Position numbers and translations under genes: made by a program. A DNA stretch of 34,569 nt from Paracoccaceae bacterium (GTDB taxonomy: Bacteria > Pseudomonadota > Alphaproteobacteria > Rhizobiales > Stappiaceae): positions 1 to 34,569 of the forward strand of contig JABXHV010000131.1 of NCBI GenBank assembly GCA_013373445.1. The letters run 5' to 3'. The notes beneath the pieces are model-generated. The model saw nothing but the letters and a program-made list of their open reading frames with translations. It had not been told where the DNA came from and did no database searches. Positions 10,268 to 17,566 of the stretch are shown in pieces. The first letter of the stretch is position 1. Each line of letters begins with the position of its first letter.

Positions 10268-10333
10268 CTACGCAGCCGCCAATATGTCGGTGACGTAATA
10301 ATAAACTGAGGATGCAAACTCGATCTTGGTCAT
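10268..10333 (-). CDS. Tyrosine-rich leader peptide of tyrS (21 aa)
   Basis: Short frame from ATG 10333-10331 to TAG 10270-10268. Its core is SSVYYYVTD, with codons TAT TAT TAC for residues 11-13, and it ends ILAAA. The last codons contain GGCGGCTG (10280-10273), the complement of the downstream terminator 5' arm. Inferred logic: when charged tRNA-Tyr is scarce the ribosome stalls at the Tyr codons, about 14 nt before GGCGGCTG, leaving it free to pair with CAGCCGCC and prevent termination. When Tyr is plentiful the ribosome reaches the stop codon, covers GGCGGCTG, and the terminator forms. There is no Shine-Dalgarno, consistent with a leaderless mRNA. Seen directly: codons, complementarity, terminator. 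Regulation itself is inferred. Confidence 0.85.
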   Translation of the reverse strand: MTKIEFASSVYYYVTDILAAA

Positions 10334-10340
10334 GGCAAGA

Positions 10341-10369
10341 GTAATGTTTCAAACTTATTTTGGTGTCAA
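10341..10369 (-). promoter_or_regulatory. Probable promoter of the tyrS leader
   Basis: TTGACA (10369-10364), a 17-bp spacer, and CATTAC (10346-10341). The -35 is consensus, the -10 matches at three of six. The expected transcription start falls at about 10335-10333, at or just before the leader ATG, so the leader peptide could be translated from a leaderless mRNA. Confidence 0.6.
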
Positions 10370-10452
10370 TATTTTTTTCAGTTTAATTTCAATATTGATT
10401 TTAGGCGCCATTTTTATTTGAATATCGTTATTAGCAAACAAGTAGATTTAAA

Positions 10453-10466
10453 AGGTGCGGCCACCT
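10453..10466 (+). promoter_or_regulatory. Inverted repeat covering the ribosome binding site of the DUF6665-like gene
   Basis: AGGTG (10453-10457), CGGC, CACCT (10462-10466), ending one base before the ATG at 10468. The only purine-rich Shine-Dalgarno candidate (AAAGGTG) is in the left arm, so a 5-bp hairpin could hide it. Short enough to be chance. Confidence 0.35.
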
Positions 10467-10467
10467 G

Positions 10468-10824
10468 ATGAGCGTTCGTCCACCCAAAGCGTTTTCGCAA
10501 CAAGCCCAAGACGATCCCATAGCAGCTGCTCTGGATCAGGAAATACTCGAAGAGAAGGTGGGAACTCTCACCCGGCTCAACAAAAAGCTGGAGAAATCCC
10601 TCGAGGCCTATGCCGCCAAGACTGAATGCGACGAAGCTCTGCGCGACAAAGACCTCTGCATGAAGTTGAAGGCCGAAGCCGCCGAAGCGCTATGGCATGT
10701 CATGATCCAGCGGGAATTGTGCGGAATGCGATCCCATCAGGCGTTTTTGAACCACATGAATGTCCCCCGCGAAGTGCGCCTGATTGCAGGACCTGTTCAA
10801 AAAAGCGTCAAATCAGACACCTAG
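10468..10824 (+). CDS. Hypothetical protein, DUF6665-like
   Basis: 118 aa, no signal peptide or membrane segment. It begins SVRPPKAFS and is mostly helical: a heptad-like, charged stretch at about 20-75 (DQEILEEKVGTLTRLNKKLE), then EAAEALWHVMIQRELCGMR and NVPREVRLIAG at the C-terminus. The EA-x-ALW-x3-QRE-CG-R plus PREV pattern is, from memory, the signature of the DUF6665 family of small Rhizobiales proteins; no function is known to me. It diverges from the tyrS leader across a very AT-rich interval (10370-10450). Family assignment is moderate; that it is a real gene is likely from codon use and the conserved-looking motif. Confidence 0.65.
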   Translation: MSVRPPKAFSQQAQDDPIAAALDQEILEEKVGTLTRLNKKLEKSLEAYAAKTECDEALRDKDLCMKLKAEAAEALWHVMIQRELCGMRSHQAFLNHMNVPREVRLIAGPVQKSVKSDT

Positions 10825-11210
10825 CCAGACTTCTAACCTAACAATATCGTGAACAAGTCCAGCTCACACGACGACATGTGTTGTAGATCACTGCCGTCAA
10901 TCACGATCTGTAGAACTGCTAATAGCTGAGCCAACAAAGGCAGTTAGCACAGCTTCGGGATTTCAAACGAACTCAGGAATGCTGCGCAACATGCTTCGGC
11001 CTATAGATACCGGGAACATTTACCAACAGCGACACCAAGAACACGCGTCTCTACGCTTGAAAGTGACACAAAGGAATGTTCATTTACAGCGGCTCACGTG
11101 AAGAGATTCGAGTCACGTAGAGCGCTTTGTGGACATGCGCTCCCTTACGTCAATGGGCACTTTGACAACGGCACGGCTTGGCAATTCGGTTTAACTTTGG
11201 AGTAGCATGA
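10825..11210. other. 386-bp intergenic region upstream of DUF1402 gene
   Basis: No convincing ORF or RNA gene. The notable part is at 11094-11118: the palindrome TCACGTGA (11094-11101), two abutting GANTC sites (GATTC 11105-11109 and GAGTC 11110-11114), and a second TCACGT (11113-11118). A TTGACA at 11162 near the gene has no good -10 partner at standard spacing. Confidence 0.6.
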
Positions 11211-12221
11211 ATGCGCGCACAGACTAGGAAGACAAAAGGCTGGATCGTCGCGACCTGCGCGACATTGGCTCTATGTCTTCCTTTAGCCAGCGCTTCGCTC
11301 GCAATTGATGCCGCCCTCTGGTCGAGCGCAGATGCCGCCAGCGTCAGAGTGGTGCCTGAGGGCAATCGCCTTAAATCCCAGCCGAAAATACCCTTCTCTT
11401 CGTTGCGCCGGACTGCCTCGTCCAAATCAACCTACGATGCCAAGTTCGATCGGGTTGTGCGCATGCTGAAGCGCGAAAACGGCCTGATCCGAAACATCAA
11501 GACCGTTGCCAAAAGATATGGCATCGATCCAATCCACATGATCGGTGCGATTATTGGCGAACACACATACAACTATGACACGCTCGACAGTGCTCAATCC
11601 TATTATGTGAAGGCGCTTGCTTACGCCGGCATCAAGATCAAGTTCGCCTATCTCGGCGAACACGTGGAAGATTTTGTAAAGCGAGAGCAATTCAAGAAGT
11701 GCCAGGATGAGAAGACCCTGGACTCCAGCAACAAGCGCTGGTCTTGTTATGAGAACATCTGGAACACAAAGTTTCTTGGCAGGAAAGTTGACGGGACACG
11801 TTACCCGAAGACCAATTTCAATGAGACTTTCTTTCAACCCCTGTTTTCAGGTCAGAGCTTTGGTCTGGGACAATTGAGCCCGCTAACAGTTCTAAAAATG
11901 ACAGACAGCGTTGCCAAACAAAGCCGCAATCGCAAGCTGGACGCGCGTGACGAGGAAGAAGTGTATCGCGCGACCATGGACCCGAAGATCTCGCTGCATT
12001 ACATGGCTGCGATCATTCAGGACGCAATTGCTGCTTACAAATCTGTCGCCAAGGTGGACATCTCCGAAAATCCGGGATTGACATCCACCCTATACAACCT
12101 CGGCGATCCTTGGGCCCGCGCCCGAAGCTTCCGGCGCTCCGGCGCCAGATGGCCACGTGAGAACTATTATGGCTGGCTTGTAAACGACAAGATCGAAGAG
12201 CTTCGAGAGATCCTCAGCTAA
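11211..12221 (+). CDS. DUF1402-family exported protein, lytic-transglycosylase-like
   Basis: 336 aa with an N-terminal signal (hydrophobic residues 11-32, probable cleavage in the SASLA region), so periplasmic. The body matches the Rhizobiales DUF1402 family: KRYGIDPIHMIGAIIGEHTYN (around 101-121) and SFGLGQLSPLTVLKMTD (around 225). A Glu in an early helix (Glu117) followed later by a GLGQL-type motif recalls the GH23 lysozyme-like fold (E ... GxxQ), suggesting a peptidoglycan-related role. This is inference from motif layout. GGAG lies eight bases before ATG 11211. It is monocistronic with a long upstream region. Confidence 0.8.
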   Translation: MRAQTRKTKGWIVATCATLALCLPLASASLAIDAALWSSADAASVRVVPEGNRLKSQPKIPFSSLRRTASSKSTYDAKFDRVVRMLKRENGLIRNIKTVAKRYGIDPIHMIGAIIGEHTYNYDTLDSAQSYYVKALAYAGIKIKFAYLGEHVEDFVKREQFKKCQDEKTLDSSNKRWSCYENIWNTKFLGRKVDGTRYPKTNFNETFFQPLFSGQSFGLGQLSPLTVLKMTDSVAKQSRNRKLDARDEEEVYRATMDPKISLHYMAAIIQDAIAAYKSVAKVDISENPGLTSTLYNLGDPWARARSFRRSGARWPRENYYGWLVNDKIEELREILS

Positions 12222-12266
12222 CATCCGCGATCTGCAATCGCCTTTATTGTGGCGTACTCCCCAATC

Positions 12267-12947
12267 TCACTTCAGGAACGGGTTGGTCTGACGCTCGTGG
12301 CCAATGGTTGAAGCTGGTCCATGTCCGGGCAAGAAGGAAACGTCATCTCCAAGCGGCAGCATTTTCTCGCGAATGGACTTCAACAAGGTCTCGTGATCGC
12401 CGCCCGGAAGGTCGGTCCTTCCCACAGAACCCGCAAACAGCACGTCGCCCGAGATGGCCAGGCGCAATTCTGCATCGAAAAACACAACATGGCCCGGTGC
12501 ATGGCCAGGGCAATGCAGAACATCAAACGTACGCCCGGCAAACTCGATGGTATCTCCGTCATTCAGCCAAAGATCCGGCTCAACCGTTTTCACATCAGGC
12601 ATACCAAACTGCACAGCCTGGTCCTTGACCCTTGCGATCAGCATCCGGTCAGCTTCATGAGGTCCTTCGACCGGTACGGAAAGCGCAGCGGCCAAGTCTG
12701 CCGCACCGCCAATGTGATCGATATGACCATGGGTCAGTACAATTTTCTCAACCTTGACCCCGTGCTCCTTGATCGCATCCAGGATCAACGGCACATCCCC
12801 GCCAGGATCAACAACCGCACCAAGCATTGTGGCCGGATTCCAGACCAGGGAACAATTCTGCTGAAAGCCAGTCACAGGAATGATCAGGGTCTGAATGGGT
12901 GGCATTTCCTGACCGTCAGGCTGGGACGACATATCCGTCAATTTCAT
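12267..12947 (-). CDS. MBL-fold metallohydrolase (glyoxalase II-like)
   Basis: 226 aa cytoplasmic protein with the full metallo-beta-lactamase signature: THGHIDHIGG (His73, His75, Asp77, His78), HCPGHAPGHV for the third-motif His, SGDVLFAGSVGRTDLPGG for the bridging Asp, and LPGHGPAST for the last His. The sequence is that of the short glyoxalase II-like (YcbL-type) group, which hydrolyses thioesters such as S-lactoylglutathione in some members. Start is uncertain: AAGGAG is only one base before ATG 12947, so the TTG two codons in or ATG at codon 15 (before PPIQTLIIPVTGFQQNC, where conservation begins) are alternatives. It converges with the DUF1402 gene. Confidence 0.85.
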   Translation of the reverse strand: MKLTDMSSQPDGQEMPPIQTLIIPVTGFQQNCSLVWNPATMLGAVVDPGGDVPLILDAIKEHGVKVEKIVLTHGHIDHIGGAADLAAALSVPVEGPHEADRMLIARVKDQAVQFGMPDVKTVEPDLWLNDGDTIEFAGRTFDVLHCPGHAPGHVVFFDAELRLAISGDVLFAGSVGRTDLPGGDHETLLKSIREKMLPLGDDVSFLPGHGPASTIGHERQTNPFLK

Positions 12948-13108
12948 ACTCCTTTAGGGAACCGGGCTGATTTAACCGTATAAATGCTGGGTAAACATAA
13001 CAACGCAGTGTTTTTATGTTCTGACCATGCTTCACCTTGTGCTTTGCTTTTCGTACAAAAAGAATGGCACTGTGAACAGCGCCAAGACAAAACAGGTTGT
13101 CGATAGAC

Positions 13109-14197
13109 ATGTTAGCAATGTCACTGAGGGTGTTTCTTACCGTTATCTTGCTGTCGGCGTCGCACGGCGCTCAGGCCAGCGAGCGGAGCTTCCCGACCTT
13201 TGGTAGTTGGTCTGTGAGCTGCGGCAACACCGGCTTTTGTTCGACCGCCACTTTCGTGCGTGACCAATCCACGTGGCTCGATATTCGCCTTGTCCGCGAC
13301 TGGCCAGCCAACGCGCTTCCCATGCTTCGAATTGCCGCCAACACCCCTCTGAACGGCGAAGGCACATTACGCTTTGCAATCGACGGCAAAGCAGTGGAAG
13401 CCCTGCCGATTACACAGCTGCGCGAATTCCAGCCGAGCGTCATATCCCCCGCAGGCTTCAGACCCATTGGCGGCGAAGGCTTCTGGTATCCGACAGGCCC
13501 CTCGACAGATGCGATGATCAAATCGATGCGCGATGGCCTGACCTTGCAGGTCGAACTGCCCGGAGCCGATGGCATCAAGACAATCAATATTTCGCTCATC
13601 GGTCTCCACCAAGCCCTCTCCTGGATGGATGAGCGGCAAGCCCAAACGGGCACGGTCGGGGCTTTGGCCGAAACCGGAGAAAGCCCGGCAGTCGATGCGC
13701 CTCATGCAACTAGTGTCACAACAGTGGTCTCCCTGCCGCCTGCCGTCATGGCAACCTGGCAAAACAACAACGTCTGCTCAGATATCGACCCTGCGATTTT
13801 CGCAAGTTCTGATGCAATATCGGTGAGCCTCGACAACAAGACGACGCTCTTCATCTTGCCGTGCGGGACCCCCACAGCACACAACTCAGCCTATGTAGCC
13901 TTGCACCTGGTGGAAGGCAGCAAGGCGAGACACGTCAGTCTGGCACAAATGACCGACCTCGGCCCGATTGCAACCGGAGTACTTTACAATGCAAGATGGA
14001 ACCCCAAGAACCTGGAGCTGACAGCGCTGTTCAAGGGCAGCGGTCTGGGCGAATGCGGCAAGTGGAACCGTTGGAAATGGGTAAACTCGAATTTCGTTTT
14101 GCTCGAAGAGGCCGCTCGTCCAACATGTGACGGCATTGAAACTGACGTATCGCAATGGCCAGCAACTTGGCCTGTCGTTACAGTAGGTCGTGAATAG
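13109..14197 (+). CDS. DUF1176-family exported protein
   Basis: 362 aa from ATG 13109. The N-terminus is a Sec signal peptide (SLRVFLTVILLSASHGAQA), so periplasmic. The body matches the DUF1176 family: FGSWSVSCGNTGFCSTAT near the mature N-terminus, a middle repeat around LPPAVMATWQNNNVCSD, and the C-terminal GLGECGKWNRWKWVNSNFVLL followed by Cys and WPATWPVV. Several paired cysteines suggest disulfides. A TTG at 13097 and ATG at 13118 are alternative starts; AGG lies 12 bases before 13109. No molecular function is known to me. It is upstream of, but separated by 214 bp from, the cold-shock gene. Confidence 0.8.
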   Translation: MLAMSLRVFLTVILLSASHGAQASERSFPTFGSWSVSCGNTGFCSTATFVRDQSTWLDIRLVRDWPANALPMLRIAANTPLNGEGTLRFAIDGKAVEALPITQLREFQPSVISPAGFRPIGGEGFWYPTGPSTDAMIKSMRDGLTLQVELPGADGIKTINISLIGLHQALSWMDERQAQTGTVGALAETGESPAVDAPHATSVTTVVSLPPAVMATWQNNNVCSDIDPAIFASSDAISVSLDNKTTLFILPCGTPTAHNSAYVALHLVEGSKARHVSLAQMTDLGPIATGVLYNARWNPKNLELTALFKGSGLGECGKWNRWKWVNSNFVLLEEAARPTCDGIETDVSQWPATWPVVTVGRE

Positions 14198-14202
14198 TTT
14201 CA

Positions 14203-14219
14203 CGCAAGTTTCACTTGCG
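14203..14219 (+). terminator. Small hairpin after DUF1176 gene
   Basis: CGCAAGT (14203-14209), TTC loop, ACTTGCG (14213-14219), perfect 7 bp, flanked by GTTT and AAAC that could extend it. It starts five bases after the stop codon. No T tract, so a transcript-end or stability element rather than a strong terminator. Confidence 0.4.
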
Positions 14220-14411
14220 AAACCGCCAATTTCGCCCTTATGATCTTATGCAACCAGGACAGAATTGTTGGTGGCAAGGCTGAACATCTTCAACTCTGGG
14301 AAGTGATTTTTGTTGAGTTCATTTTCATCTGGCATGGCTCGCGGCTTCTTTTGCGAGAAATTTTAAAGACTTGGCTCTGTGGCTGGAGCTTGCAGTTAAG
14401 GTGATTTGGTA

Positions 14412-15185
14412 ATGCATGGTGGTGATTCGGACCGTCGTCCGCGCAACAAGCGCGGCGGAAAGCGGCAGTTTGACGGTCCGCAAGAATTCGGAAGTGACTT
14501 CGCGGGCGGAGACTTTGGTGGGGGATATGGGTTCCCGCCGCGAGACGAAGACAGATCTTACGGCGGTGGCCGGGGTTCTTACGACAACAATCAGCGCAGT
14601 TATGGAGACCGCGACAGTGGAAACCGTGACGGCGGTGGGTATCGTGGCAGCGGTGATCGCGGCGGATACCGCGGCGCAGGTGGCGGCGAACGCAGTGGTG
14701 GCGGATACGGCGGTGGTGATCGCACTGGCGGTGGTGGATACCGCGGTGGCGGAGATCGCAGCGGCGGCGGTGGATACCGTGGCGGCGGCGAGCGCACTGG
14801 CGGCTACGGCGGCGGTGAGCGCAGTGGTGCTGGCGGCGGCTACCGCGGACGCGACGGCGAGGGACAAGGTGAAGGTGGCTTCCGTCCACGCGGTCCGCGT
14901 CCTGACAGCGGTCCGGTTGAACGTGGTCCAAGGCAAGATGGCATCGTGAAGTTCTTCAAATCTGACAAAGGTTTTGGCTTTATCACGCCTGATAGCGGCG
15001 AAGCCGATGTCTTCGTTCATATTTCAGCAGTGGAACGCTCTGGCCTCGACACTTTGGACAGCGGTCAGAAAGTCTCATTCGAGACAGAACCTGATCGTCG
15101 CGGCAAAGGCCCCAAGGCTGTCGATCTGAAACTCGCCGATGGCGATGCTGGCCCGGCAGCTGAAAACGCCCCGTACGAAGACTAG
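14412..15185 (+). CDS. Cold-shock domain protein with long RGG/GGY-rich N-terminal tail
   Basis: 257 aa. Residues 176-242 are a cold-shock (CSD) OB-fold with both RNA-binding motifs: KGFGFI (186-191) and VFVHIS (200-205), after GIVKFFKSD. Residues 1-175 are low complexity, dominated by Gly, Arg, Tyr, Asp and Ser, with repeats such as [12 protein letters not shown] and [12 protein letters not shown]; the repeat is visible in DNA as about 36-bp units (14715-14820). Such RGG/GGY tails bind RNA and often drive condensation. The start is ATG 14412 (AAGG about ten bases upstream); a TTG at 14406 adds two residues. A long 5' region (about 210 bp) and a strong terminator flank it, so it is monocistronic. 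Likely an RNA chaperone; most bacterial Csps are only 65-75 aa. Confidence 0.9.
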   Translation: MHGGDSDRRPRNKRGGKRQFDGPQEFGSDFAGGDFGGGYGFPPRDEDRSYGGGRGSYDNNQRSYGDRDSGNRDGGGYRGSGDRGGYRGAGGGERSGGGYGGGDRTGGGGYRGGGDRSGGGGYRGGGERTGGYGGGERSGAGGGYRGRDGEGQGEGGFRPRGPRPDSGPVERGPRQDGIVKFFKSDKGFGFITPDSGEADVFVHISAVERSGLDTLDSGQKVSFETEPDRRGKGPKAVDLKLADGDAGPAAENAPYED

Positions 15186-15208
15186 GATCTTAGAAAACGC
15201 AAGAATTG

Positions 15209-15237
15209 AGGGCGCCAAAAGGCGCCCTTTTTGTTTA
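15209..15237 (+). terminator. Intrinsic terminator after cold-shock gene
   Basis: AGGGCGCC (15209-15216), AAAA loop, GGCGCCCT (15221-15228), then TTTTTGTTT. Perfect 8-bp GC-rich stem with T tract, 24 bp after the stop. Confidence 0.93.
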
Positions 15238-15366
15238 TCAAAAGCTGTCAATACTAAAACCACAACTCATAGCTGCTTAAAATTGTGAATTCCAGAAAGA
15301 TATTAATCTGCCCCTTCAACAACAGAGCATGATATAAAGCCGTTCGCTTCACCAAACGAACCGGTC

Positions 15367-15864
15367 ATGACAACAATTAGACACTACTCCAAGAGCGATC
15401 TACCTGCTCTTCTACAGCTCAACAATGCTGCGGCCCCTGCAGTCAACATCCTCTCCCTCGACCAACTCGAGGCCCAATGCGCAAACAGTTATTGCGCACT
15501 TGTGGCAGAACACAACCAGCAGCCATCCGGACTGCTCATGTGCTTTCTTGAAGGCCATGACTACTCCAGCAATAACTACCTGTGGCTATCCGAACGCCTG
15601 CCCAAGTTTGCCTACGTCGACCGCGTCTTCGTCGACACGCAATTGCGAGGCCAAAACATTGGCGAAAAACTCTACGCCGCTCTTGCAGACCTTCCTGAGG
15701 TAGCCAAGCGGCCCATCACCTGCGAAGTCAACACCCGTCCTGCAAATCCAGGATCTTTGCGTTTTCACAAGCGCCTCGGTTTTTATGAAATCGGAACGGC
15801 CGACGATGGCGATAAAGCTGTTGTCTATCTGAAACGCGATCCAGCCGAACACGGTCAAAAATGA
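15367..15864 (+). CDS. GNAT-family N-acetyltransferase
   Basis: 165 aa, one GNAT domain. The acetyl-CoA-binding motif A is seen as YVDRVFVDTQLRGQNIGEKLY (about 83-103, with R/Q-x-x-G-x-G/I type loop LRGQNIG), and motif B as SLRFHKRLGFYEIG near the C-terminus. The substrate cannot be predicted. Its stop codon overlaps the rlmJ start (ATGA at 15861-15864), so the two are translationally coupled and form an operon. This might mean a ribosome- or rRNA-related role, but that is guilt by association only. Confidence 0.88.
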   Translation: MTTIRHYSKSDLPALLQLNNAAAPAVNILSLDQLEAQCANSYCALVAEHNQQPSGLLMCFLEGHDYSSNNYLWLSERLPKFAYVDRVFVDTQLRGQNIGEKLYAALADLPEVAKRPITCEVNTRPANPGSLRFHKRLGFYEIGTADDGDKAVVYLKRDPAEHGQK

Positions 15865-16709
15865 ATTATCGCCACGCCTATCACGCCGGAAACATTGGAG
15901 ATGTGCTCAAGCACTTTGTCTTCGCCCGGCTCATTACCTACTTTCAGCGCAAGGAAAAAGCGTTCCGCATCATCGATACCCATGCGGGTATTGGAAGCTA
16001 TGATCTGACGTCGGAAGAAACGCAGAAAACAGGCGAATGGCAGCAAGGCATCGCCAAGGTCCTTAAAAAGGACAAGCCGCAACAGGTCGCGGACCTTCTT
16101 GCGCCTTGGCTCGACGTCATCCGCAGCCAGAACATGAGCGATGACATCACGGTCTATCCCGGCTCCCCAATGCTTGCGCGTGAACTCATGCGCCAATGCG
16201 ATCGTTTGACGCTTACCGAGCTGCATCCAGTCGACTTCGCCACACTGGCTGAGAAGTTTGCTGGAGATCATCAGGTAAAGACCATCCATCTGGACGGCTG
16301 GCTGGCCCTCGGCAGCTTCCTGCCACCAAAGGAAAAGCGCGGCCTGATTATCATCGACCCGGCGTTTGAAGAAACGGACGAGTTTGATCGCATGGCAAAG
16401 GCCGTTACCACTGGCTGGCGAAAATTCAAGACCGGGACCTATGTTTGCTGGTATCCGGTCAAGGATCGGCAGGGGATCAGACGGTTTCACACAGCCCTGG
16501 AAAGTGCAGGTATTCGCGACGTCCTGACGATGGAGCTCAGCGTTGGTCACAGCTCTCCGGACAGCGCAATGCTGGGTTCGGGCATGACGATCATAAACCC
16601 GCCCTACACCTTGGCCAACGAGCTGCGACAGGTACTGCCTTGGCTGAGCGAAACCCTGCGGCAGGGACCAGGCGCCGCGTGGAACGTCAACCAGCTGATA
16701 TCAGAATGA
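15861..16709 (+). CDS. rlmJ: 23S rRNA (adenine2030-N6)-methyltransferase RlmJ
   Basis: 282 aa, the usual size. SAM-dependent enzyme that methylates A2030 of 23S rRNA. Signature N-terminus MNYRHAYHAGNIGDVLKH, SAM motif DTHAGIG (39-45), YPGSPMLA (99-106), TELHP (119-123), LDGWLAL, and the late INPPYTL motif typical of the family. The catalytic motif expected as DPPY or DPPF reads DPAFE here (166-170), an unusual Ala for Pro. Overlaps the upstream GNAT gene by four bases. Confidence 0.93.
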   Translation: MNYRHAYHAGNIGDVLKHFVFARLITYFQRKEKAFRIIDTHAGIGSYDLTSEETQKTGEWQQGIAKVLKKDKPQQVADLLAPWLDVIRSQNMSDDITVYPGSPMLARELMRQCDRLTLTELHPVDFATLAEKFAGDHQVKTIHLDGWLALGSFLPPKEKRGLIIIDPAFEETDEFDRMAKAVTTGWRKFKTGTYVCWYPVKDRQGIRRFHTALESAGIRDVLTMELSVGHSSPDSAMLGSGMTIINPPYTLANELRQVLPWLSETLRQGPGAAWNVNQLISE

Positions 16710-16801
16710 TTTAGCCATAGCGCTTGACGCGGCGGCATAAAACACAGCATGTTTTGTTGCATAGCAAACACGCTGATTTTCAAACGCGAAAGAGATTGTC
16801 C

Positions 16802-17497
16802 GTGTCTTTACGTTTGCCCGCCGCAAGTCGCACCGCCGCTAGGCTACCAAAGCTGCTGTCTTTCCTGGTGTTCTTCGTACTGGCCTCAGCATCGCCAGAT
16901 AGTCCTGCGCAAGCTGGCGGCACGCCCGGTGACTTTGATTATTATGTCCTGGCCCTGTCATGGTCGCCAACCTATTGCAAACAAGCAGGCCGCAACGCTG
17001 ATCCCCTGCAGTGCCGCGCAGCGAAGCCTCACCGTTTCATCGTTCACGGCCTGTGGCCACAGTATGAAAATGGCTGGCCGGATTACTGCAACAGCCGCGA
17101 ACGGCGCCCCGGACAACACACGGTATCGTCACTACTGGACATCATGCCAAGCCGTGACCTCATTGCCCATCAATGGAAAAAACACGGCGTTTGTTCTGGC
17201 CTGAGCGGTGATGATTACCTCGACAAGATCCGCGACGCCTATGACAAGGTCAAAATACCTGCAGCATTCCAGTCGTTGAATCGAACCGGATCAATTGGCC
17301 CCGATGGCGTTGAACAGGCCTTCAGACTGTCCAATCCAAATCTGCGTGATACCGCCATGGCTGTAACGTGCAAAAAAGGGGCGCTAAAAGAGGTTCGGAT
17401 CTGCATGACCAAGGATCTGAAATTCCGCAGCTGCAAGGCTGTAGACCGGTCAGGCTGTCGAGCCAAAAAGATTTCCGTTTCACCACCAATACGTTAG
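16802..17497 (+). CDS. Secreted ribonuclease T2 family protein
   Basis: 231 aa from GTG 16802, chosen because AAAGAG lies about seven bases upstream and it gives a compact signal peptide (LPKLLSFLVFFVLASA, cleavage near AQA, 36-38); a TTG at 16724 would add 26 unconvincing residues. The mature enzyme starts before DFDYYVLALSWSPTYC. Active-site block CAS I is FIVHGLWPQY with His82; CAS II is HQWKKHG (123-129) with Lys127 and His128. The canonical CAS II is HEWxKHG, so the catalytic Glu is replaced by Gln124. Numerous Cys fit a periplasmic, disulfide-bonded RNase cleaving RNA through 2',3'-cyclic phosphates, probably for nutrient scavenging. It stands alone 92 bp after rlmJ. Confidence 0.92.
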   Translation: MSLRLPAASRTAARLPKLLSFLVFFVLASASPDSPAQAGGTPGDFDYYVLALSWSPTYCKQAGRNADPLQCRAAKPHRFIVHGLWPQYENGWPDYCNSRERRPGQHTVSSLLDIMPSRDLIAHQWKKHGVCSGLSGDDYLDKIRDAYDKVKIPAAFQSLNRTGSIGPDGVEQAFRLSNPNLRDTAMAVTCKKGALKEVRICMTKDLKFRSCKAVDRSGCRAKKISVSPPIR

Positions 17498-17566
17498 AGG
17501 TGTCACGTTTCGTCCAAATTCGCTGGCTAGCATCAGTCATCGAATAGCATTGCAGAAAGGATGCTC

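Noticed and set aside
14715-14820. Regular 36-bp repeats, considered as a CRISPR array
   Set aside because: Repeats are contiguous, in frame and encode Gly-rich peptide units; there are no unique spacers and no cas genes.
14325-15020. 231-aa minus-strand ORF rich in Ala and Thr, and a 213-aa His/Arg-rich one in another frame, opposite the cold-shock gene
   Set aside because: Both are products of reading the GC-rich Gly-codon repeats antisense; no domain, no ribosome binding site, and the plus frame encodes an unmistakable cold-shock domain.
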